Positions 59,127 to 64,000 of a stretch of DNA of 64,000 bases are shown piece after piece (within the stretch, counting starts at the first letter, position 1; each line of letters opens with the position of its first letter). The translations under genes were made by a program, and so were the position numbers. This DNA is from an uncultured bacterium (lineage in GTDB: Bacteria; Bacillota; Negativicutes; Acidaminococcales; Acidaminococcaceae), in the NCBI GenBank assembly GCA_905215645.1, contig CAJMQS010000001.1, positions 62,001 to 126,000 of the forward strand, written 5' to 3'. The notes beneath the pieces were generated by a model. The model was not told the DNA's origin, did not search any database, and saw only the letters and a list, made by a program, of their open reading frames with translations.

Positions 59127-59287
59127 AACGTAAGCGCTTAAAAATCCGGTGTATGGAATCACCACCTTCAGTTTGAGATAATACGGATGTTAAAAATATC
59201 GCACGAAAAAAACGAATTTCTCTACGGTGCGCAGCGTGTCGTTTTTTTCGAGTCATTCGTGTTACTCATCTCTGGAGGTGGTTTTGT
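59127..59287 (+). repeat. IS66-associated 160-base repeat, copy B
   Basis: This is the inverted counterpart of 53457-53617 at roughly 94 percent identity by eye. It contains CGAAAAAAACGA / TCGTTTTTTTCG, a perfect 12-base inverted repeat forming a terminator-like hairpin, and ends at TCTGGAGGTGGTTTTG. An IS66 remnant follows at once. Confidence 0.88.
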
Positions 59288-59289
59288 TT

Positions 59290-59742
59290 TGGGAGAAATT
59301 CAACGTATCAAACACTAAAAGGCACTGGAATACTGGAGCCAGATACTGAAAAGCGGGCTTTGCATCAAGGCGTTCTGCCGTTCCCGTCAGATGAGCCATC
59401 ATGCCATGTACTATTGGCTCAAGGACAGGAACATAGGGCAGGAGCAGTGAGTTCGCCGGGAAGTTCCTGGAGGGGTGTCAGGGGAATCGTCTGCGGCTTG
59501 AAAAAAGCAAGCTGGAGGCTTACTTTGCGTGGCTGGAAACGAAAATGGGCGAACAACCGAGCCTGAAGTCGCCGTTGGGCAAGGCCATCCAATATATATA
59601 TTCTCCTTCACAGGAAGCAGTTGAGTGCCTACCTGGAATATGGAGAAGCTGCTATAACGAACAATATCTGTGAACGGGCCATCCGAAACTTCACTATAGG
59701 CCGGAAGAACAGGCTGTTCAGTGCTTCTCCCATATGCAAGTA
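59290..59742 (+). mobile_element. IS66-family element remnant
   Basis: One frame (about 59316-59450) reads EYWSQILKSGLCIKAFCRSR and HHAMYYWLK, like the IS66 TnpA accessory protein. Further on, shifted frames give LEAYFAWLETKMGEQPSLK, LGKAIQYIYS, then YLEYGEAAITNNICERAIRN and GRKNRLFSASP, the C-terminal end of the IS66 transposase. TnpB and the catalytic core are missing. The piece is dead and ends at a perfect hairpin. Confidence 0.85.
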
Positions 59743-59784
59743 AGCAATAGGCCCTGCCGGCTTTGGTCGGCAGGGCCTATTGCT
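59743..59784. terminator. perfect 17-base hairpin at the IS66 remnant edge
   Basis: AGCAATAGGCCCTGCCG and its exact complement surround GCTTTGGT. The following T-run is short. It sits between the IS66 remnant and the broken reductase gene and could end transcription from either side. Confidence 0.7.
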
Positions 59785-59817
59785 TTATATGTTGTACACC
59801 GAATGATTTTGCGCTTA

Positions 59818-60090
59818 CTGTCAAGCAGCACCTTCATCTGCCCGCTCATCTCGTAATAATAGATCGGCGTTGCAAACACGACCTCATCCGCATCTTTCAT
59901 TTTCTGAACAACCATATCGGCATCGTCATGAAAGACATATCGGTGCGTTTTTGTGCAGCCCCAGCATCCGACAACAAAACCCGATTTTCTTTCCTGCCTC
60001 CTTTGCCCCCTCAGCAAAGGCCTGCGCGAGGATATTGGAGTTCCCGTGGATGCGTGGACTCGTCCCGATAATCAATACCTTTTTACTCAT
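59818..60090 (-). pseudogene. NADPH-dependent FMN reductase/flavodoxin-fold protein, broken
   Basis: The start (MSKKVLIIGTSPRIHGNSNI, AQAFAEGAKEAGKK) is in one frame. A shift near 60000-60010 is needed to reach GCWGCTKTHRYVFHDDADM and ATPIYYYEMSGQMKVLLD, the family core. The C-terminal third is lost at about 59818, near the IS66 remnant. Its ATG overlaps the upstream gene's stop (ATGA), so it was once second in an operon with the flavin oxidoreductase. Confidence 0.8.
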
Positions 60091-60583
60091 AAGTCATCGC
60101 CTCCGTATTCTCCCCACTTCGGATTACCAAAAAGTGCACGCCCCACACCGATCAGATCCGCTTTATTTCCGGAACCGTCAGTGCCCGCGCCGTGCTTCTC
60201 CCAAACTGAATATTACTGGCGGACACCAGCTCCTGTCCTGTGACAGCCTCTGAAGAATTTGCTCCGGCATGATTGATCTGCGCAAATATCTTTATGTCCG
60301 GACGTAATGAATGCATCCGTTCTGTCATTGCCTTGTGATACGGGATCACATCTTCCGATGCCAGGGAAATCTGATCCGCATCACCGGATTGCCCCTGCCT
60401 GCTGATGTATGCGTACTCCGTGATAATGAGACCGACAAGCGGATTCTCCGCAACCTCTTCATAATGCCCGGCAGTTCTCTCTCCGGGGACTCCACTCTCA
60501 GATGTCTGTGTCGCCATCGGCGGGAACACAATCCTGCTTTTTAAATGAATTCTACCTTTATCCAGACTTTCAGTGATCTTCAT
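60087..60583 (-). pseudogene. old yellow enzyme-type NADH:flavin oxidoreductase with internal deletion
   Basis: From ATG 60583 the first 140 residues match the OYE N-terminus (GRIHLKSRIVFPPMAT, VGLIITEYAYIS, FAQINHAGANSS). The frame then breaks near 60152 and resumes with ADLIGVGRALFGNPKWGEYG, the family's C-terminal flavin-binding end. About half the barrel is missing. It was probably an ene-reductase acting with the FMN reductase encoded next. Confidence 0.85.
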
Positions 60584-60626
60584 TGTATAAACATCTCCAA
60601 TCCTGAAATGTAATGTTGTCCTGCCG

Positions 60627-61505
60627 TCAGATCGCCTGCAGGGAATCCCGCATATTACGGAGTCCCTTTTCTCCATAAGCATCATAGATGCTCTGCAGTC
60701 GGTCGATCATTTCCTGCTTCTTCTCCGGAATCCGTCCATAGATGGCTGTAATGATAGAGGCATTGGTTGCATCAATCAGTGTATCGATCTTCAGATCCTG
60801 TAAGAACTCTTTCAGTTCCAGTATCCGTTCGCCTTCCGTCGCCTCCTGGAAATCACCTTTTCGTACATCTTTCATAAGAGGCGTATCCGGGAAGATTGTA
60901 AGTCCTGCAATGATCACACGGTCCGGATGCAGCTGATTGAATACCGCTGCTGTCTTCTGCGCGTTACCGAGACCGTAACCTTTTCCGCCGAGGCCGCTTA
61001 AGAAAATGACCTCGTAATTCATTCTCGCCTCATCCATCTTGGAAAGCTGCGGAACAATCTCATCCGCATGGTAGCCTTTATTCTGATACTGCAGAATCTG
61101 CTCATCCCCGGACTCCACACCGAACACGATACCGGAATAGCCCATATCCTTCAGTTTCTTAAGCTGATCCGCTGTCTTATTCCGAAGGCTGTCCACGCGC
61201 CCGTATCCGCCGATCGTCTTCACAAACGGCAGATACTCATGAACGAGTTCCGCCACACGGTAAAGCTTCTCGAAAGGCAGAATGAAGGGATCTGCTCCCT
61301 GCAGCCAAATCCGGGGAAATGGAACTCCATAACTTCTGAGTTCTTTCAGGTCCTCAATGATTTCCGACTCCGGCGAAACCGCGAACGGAGCATCCTTATA
61401 ATAGGTGCAGAACTTGCACGCGTTATGTGAACATCCTGATGTAATCTGTAAATATGCTGAGCGTCCTTCGTAGGGAGGACGAACAATACCACTTGCGAAA
61501 TGCAT
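60627..61505 (-). CDS. radical SAM protein, GCSHNxCxFC type (paralogue 1)
   Basis: From ATG 61505 the protein has 292 residues, aligned to the start of its paralogue (MHF...). The cluster motif is GCSHNACKFCTYYKDAPF, with a VFGVESGDEQIL segment and FLSGLGGKGYG further on. The substrate is unknown. These Elp3/coproporphyrinogen-oxidase-like radical SAM proteins often lie beside flavin oxidoreductases, as here. A frame start at 61559 is also open. Its GC and codon use are closer to clostridial DNA than the core genes. Confidence 0.85.
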   Translation of the reverse strand: MHFASGIVRPPYEGRSAYLQITSGCSHNACKFCTYYKDAPFAVSPESEIIEDLKELRSYGVPFPRIWLQGADPFILPFEKLYRVAELVHEYLPFVKTIGGYGRVDSLRNKTADQLKKLKDMGYSGIVFGVESGDEQILQYQNKGYHADEIVPQLSKMDEARMNYEVIFLSGLGGKGYGLGNAQKTAAVFNQLHPDRVIIAGLTIFPDTPLMKDVRKGDFQEATEGERILELKEFLQDLKIDTLIDATNASIITAIYGRIPEKKQEMIDRLQSIYDAYGEKGLRNMRDSLQAI

Positions 61506-61601
61506 AAGCCATTCCTTCCTTTCCATTTCTCCGTAAGCTTTTATTCCCTGTTTCTTCACGTAAGGATTCAGCGAATTCCTTTACGCGGAACTTTCTATTT
61601 T

Positions 61602-62486
61602 TTATACTGCTCTCATCCTGTGCCGCCATGCCTCCAGCTGCTTTTCTGTCTCCTCATCAAATCCGTCGATGATCTCATTCAGCTTTGAAAGAAGCGGCAT
61701 TTTGTCATCAGGTAAAGTGGCCACGAAGTTGACGGCACTGGTCGATGTCATGGTATTAATTGTGATCGGGATTTCAAGATCTTTCACCAGTTCCCTGATT
61801 TCTTCGATCCTCTCTTTTTCAGAAGCCTCAGTCCACTCTCCGGATTTCATCTGTTCGTAAAGTTTCGTAGCGGGAAGCACGGCCACATTCGTCAGCATCA
61901 TGTAATACGGATGAATCTGATTAAAGATCTTTGCCGACTTTCTCGCGCTTTCCACCAGTTTTCCCTTTCCGGCAAGCCCTCCAAGATAAATCATCCGGTA
62001 AGTTATCCCGGCTTCGTCCATCTTCTTTCCCGCTTCAAGGATTTCCTGCGCGGTATAACCCTTATTTACGTTCTTCAGGACTTCGTCATCACCTGACTCG
62101 ATACCGATCATGATCTCGTCAAGCCCGCTTTCCTTTATGCGCCTGATATCTTCTACGCTCTTCCTTTTGAAATCGGAAACGATGGCATAGGTTGAAACTG
62201 TAGCTTCCGGGAAATATTTCCTGATCAGCTGCCAGATTTCAATCTGCTTCTCCGTTCCCAGTACAAAAGGATTTCCACCGGAAGCCCATACCTTCTTTGC
62301 ATCCGGCCATTCTCGTTTCGCCTCTTTCAAATCCTCCTCGATCTGCAACATCGGCGCCACCCAGAATGGAGTATCTTTATAAAAATTGCAGAATGTGCAG
62401 GAATTATGGCTGCAGCCTGCAGTAATCTCTATAAAAACAGAATCAATATCCGTCTGGGGTCTGATGATCGGTCCATGAAAATGCAT
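61602..62486 (-). CDS. radical SAM protein, GCSHNxCxFC type (paralogue 2)
   Basis: The 294-residue protein is a tandem paralogue of the downstream gene, with GCSHNSCTFCNFYKDTPF, MIGIESGDDEVLKNVNKGYT and YLGGLAGKGKL. AGGAGGAGAA lies upstream of the ATG. It is the first radical SAM gene after the ArsR regulator and probably begins the operon that runs leftward through the decayed oxidoreductase genes. The reaction is unknown. Confidence 0.88.
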   Translation of the reverse strand: MHFHGPIIRPQTDIDSVFIEITAGCSHNSCTFCNFYKDTPFWVAPMLQIEEDLKEAKREWPDAKKVWASGGNPFVLGTEKQIEIWQLIRKYFPEATVSTYAIVSDFKRKSVEDIRRIKESGLDEIMIGIESGDDEVLKNVNKGYTAQEILEAGKKMDEAGITYRMIYLGGLAGKGKLVESARKSAKIFNQIHPYYMMLTNVAVLPATKLYEQMKSGEWTEASEKERIEEIRELVKDLEIPITINTMTSTSAVNFVATLPDDKMPLLSKLNEIIDGFDEETEKQLEAWRHRMRAV

Positions 62487-62523
62487 GATAAAATTCTCCT
62501 CCTAATCGTTCTTCATTTCGCTT

Positions 62524-62529
62524 ATTATA
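62524..62529 (-). promoter_or_regulatory. -10 box before the radical SAM operon
   Basis: On the minus strand a perfect TATAAT lies about 38 bases before ATG 62486. The -35 is poor. A GCTGCCC/GGGCAGC hairpin (62551-62568) lies just upstream and may end the ArsR transcript. Confidence 0.5.
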
Positions 62530-62637
62530 GATATATTTAATGTAATTGTTGCTGCCCCGAAGGGCAGCCCATTTGCTAAAACCATTTACTCCGCTTTTCC
62601 TAAACACTCATCCTGAATTGTATGTCTGATCGTTTTC

Positions 62638-62952
62638 TCACAGATCATCCCGGATATAATCTGCGAGCTTCTGTATGTTTTCTTCATTTCTCCGGTAATA
62701 TGTCCACTTCCCATATCGGGCGGATTCCAGAAGTCCTGCACGCTGCATAACATCCAGATAGTGGGAAACCGTCGATTGAGAAATTCCCGCCTTCTCCTGA
62801 ATACTCCCCACACAGACAGACTTATCAAAACTGTCGCCTTCCGGGATATGCAGCCCCTGCGGCGGGAAATTTTTCTCCGGCTCCTTAAGCCAGTCCAGGA
62901 TCTGAAGCCTCTTTTCGTTTGATAACGCTTTAAAAATGTCTAAATAGTTCAT
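62638..62952 (-). CDS. ArsR-family winged-helix regulator
   Basis: The 104-residue protein has an ArsR-type winged helix (FKALSNEKRLQILDWLKEP, then AGISQSTVSHYLDVMQRAGLLES). No CxC metal site in the recognition helix is seen; a single Cys lies in SVCVGSI. It probably represses the radical SAM/oxidoreductase operon located downstream. Its own ribosome site is weak. Confidence 0.88.
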   Translation of the reverse strand: MNYLDIFKALSNEKRLQILDWLKEPEKNFPPQGLHIPEGDSFDKSVCVGSIQEKAGISQSTVSHYLDVMQRAGLLESARYGKWTYYRRNEENIQKLADYIRDDL

Positions 62953-63085
62953 GACATTTATCCTCTGCTAAAGTCTTATCTTCATATCTCGTTTCCTCGA
63001 ACTGTTTATTATTATATCTTTTATTTTCGATTTGTCAATGTTTTTTTTGCAGGAAGTTGAAATAAAAAGAGCAGGAACAGAAATG

Positions 63086-63255
63086 GAAGAATATCGGCCT
63101 GCCCCTTTCCCGGGCAACCATGGCCAACTGGATCATCCGGTCTTCCCAGGACTGGCTGTCTCCCCTGGTCAGTGTCATGAAGACAGAGCTGCTGAAGCAA
63201 GCAGTGATCCATACGGATGAAACTCCGGTCCAGGTGCTGAATGTGGAGTTCTGAC
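63086..63255 (+). mobile_element. IS66 transposase fragment (DDE core start)
   Basis: The frame reads LSRATMANWIIRSSQDWLSP and LLKQAVIHTDETPVQVLN, the start of the IS66 DDE domain with its first catalytic Asp (HTDETP). Nothing before or after it matches, so this is an isolated piece. The preceding 62.95-63.08 kb shows no feature. Confidence 0.85.
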
Positions 63256-63262
63256 GGATCTT

Positions 63263-63616
63263 CTATTTATTGTCACCTGGCATCCTCTCGGAGGCTGCAG
63301 CCCGCTCCAACAGGATTCGTTTTTCTTCTTGTTCAGATTGTGCTGACGGGAAAAAGTATAAATGCTGTTCCTTGGTGATGATGGTGTCTTTTTCTCCGCC
63401 CGGTTTCCAATCCCCCGCCGTGCAATGCATTCATCTACCTACGCCCACCAGCATATGGAAGAAAAATTTTCCCGGAGCCTTGTGCTCGGATTCATAGAGG
63501 ATGATCAGGCCTTCCTTCCCGACAAAATCTGTACGCCAATCTCGATAGGGCTGCTTGTCATAGCCGTCCACCGCTGAAATGAGTTTTCCAAAGAAATAGT
63601 CTTTGAATCTGGCCAT
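63263..63616 (-). pseudogene. hypothetical 117-codon gene interrupted by an in-frame TGA
   Basis: From ATG 63616 (AGAGGA upstream) the frame reads MARFKDYFFGKLISAV... to a TGA at 63433-63431. It then continues in the same frame with coding-like sequence (KDTIITKEQHLYFFPSAQSE) to TAG at 63263-63265. The family is unknown; the style matches immunity or toxin-associated proteins of the region. The simplest reading is a nonsense mutation. Confidence 0.5.
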
Positions 63617-63699
63617 ATTGTTTCCTCTTTTCATAAAAGGACAACCATATTATCAGAAGGATGGCCACATATATGACAGTATTTTGCTTCAGATCAGCA

Positions 63700-64000
63700 T
63701 TACAAAGAGTTTTGTGCCAATTTCTTCATTTCTTCAACGGTCTTATTATTCGAACACATCAATTCCACATACAGATCTTTGTTCTTTGACCGGATAATGA
63801 TCGTTCCATACGCGCAAATAGGAAGTTGCCTGTTGTCTTTGAATCGTTTGTCAGGAGTTCCATTTTTATTGACTTTCAGCCATGTCTGGCCGATGACTTC
63901 AGCGTCATTGGGAACCAGCTCTTCTTCCACATAGGATGTTTTCTTGAAATCCAACAGAATATCTGAATAGCTGACCGCTCCCACATCCATCGCTGAAACG
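63700..64000 (-). CDS. hypothetical protein, partial at window edge
   Basis: The frame is open through the right edge; an internal ATG at 63990 gives 96 residues, but codons continue upstream (VSA). It contains WLKVNKNGTPDKRFKDNRQLPICAYGTI, a pattern seen in the C-terminus of several small bacterial proteins that read W-x-VNK-G-PD-RF-NNR-P. Function unknown. It lies upstream of the broken 63.3-63.6 kb gene on the same strand. Confidence 0.55.
   Translation of the reverse strand, partial: VSAMDVGAVSYSDILLDFKKTSYVEEELVPNDAEVIGQTWLKVNKNGTPDKRFKDNRQLPICAYGTIIIRSKNKDLYVELMCSNNKTVEEMKKLAQNSL

Overview
The window looks like chromosomal DNA from an anaerobic Negativicutes bacterium, most likely Acidaminococcus or a close relative. 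This rests on a GC-rich Firmicutes-type gene set with strong AGGAGG ribosome binding sites, an RNase J / FtsK / RodZ / RimO / CinA gene order, carboxylate symporters, and long HflX and TAXI proteins. It is an inference from gene content; no rRNA or tRNA gene is present to confirm it.

Region 1 (1-11.1 kb, all +) is a nickel-pincer-nucleotide locus. It holds the end of a LarA-type racemase, a DASS permease, a Tat-signal DUF362 protein followed directly by its own tatA and tatC, then larE-larB-larC, a NikMN/CbiQ/CbiO nickel uptake system, a small NifX-like protein, and a TlpA-CcdA thiol-redox pair. Together they would import nickel, build the LarA cofactor and export one Tat substrate. An SLC1 symporter follows.

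Region 2 (12.5-36.6 kb, mostly -) is housekeeping: a radical SAM protein with an ECF S component, a pyridoxal kinase-like gene, lexA (+), then a long leftward run ordered by transcription as RNase J, FtsK, RodZ-like, RimO, CinA, DEAD-box helicase, HflX and a methionine gamma-lyase-like enzyme. Further right are a TAXI lipoprotein, an epimerase, a flippase-like membrane protein, a P-loop/Asp23 protein, a PHP phosphoesterase, a decayed LysR-MFS mosaic and a K+/H+ antiporter.

Region 3 (37-51.7 kb) holds a frameshifted M20 amidohydrolase with two DUF3100-type membrane proteins, a DUF1848 protein, a MATE exporter, and a TerB / BrxD-like ATPase / BrxHI-like helicase operon that is a candidate DNA-processing or defence module. 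A second pyridoxal kinase, a ClC channel, a DUF2249 protein and a low-molecular-weight tyrosine phosphatase follow.

Region 4 (51.7-64 kb) is accessory DNA. Composite GC-rich repeats separate orphan immunity-like genes, a RelB/YafQ and a Phd/Doc toxin-antitoxin pair, an integrase fragment, and a stand-alone candidate non-coding RNA with its own promoter and terminator. There are also IS66 remnants, and a decayed redox operon next to two radical SAM paralogues and an ArsR regulator. No CRISPR array, rRNA or tRNA was seen.
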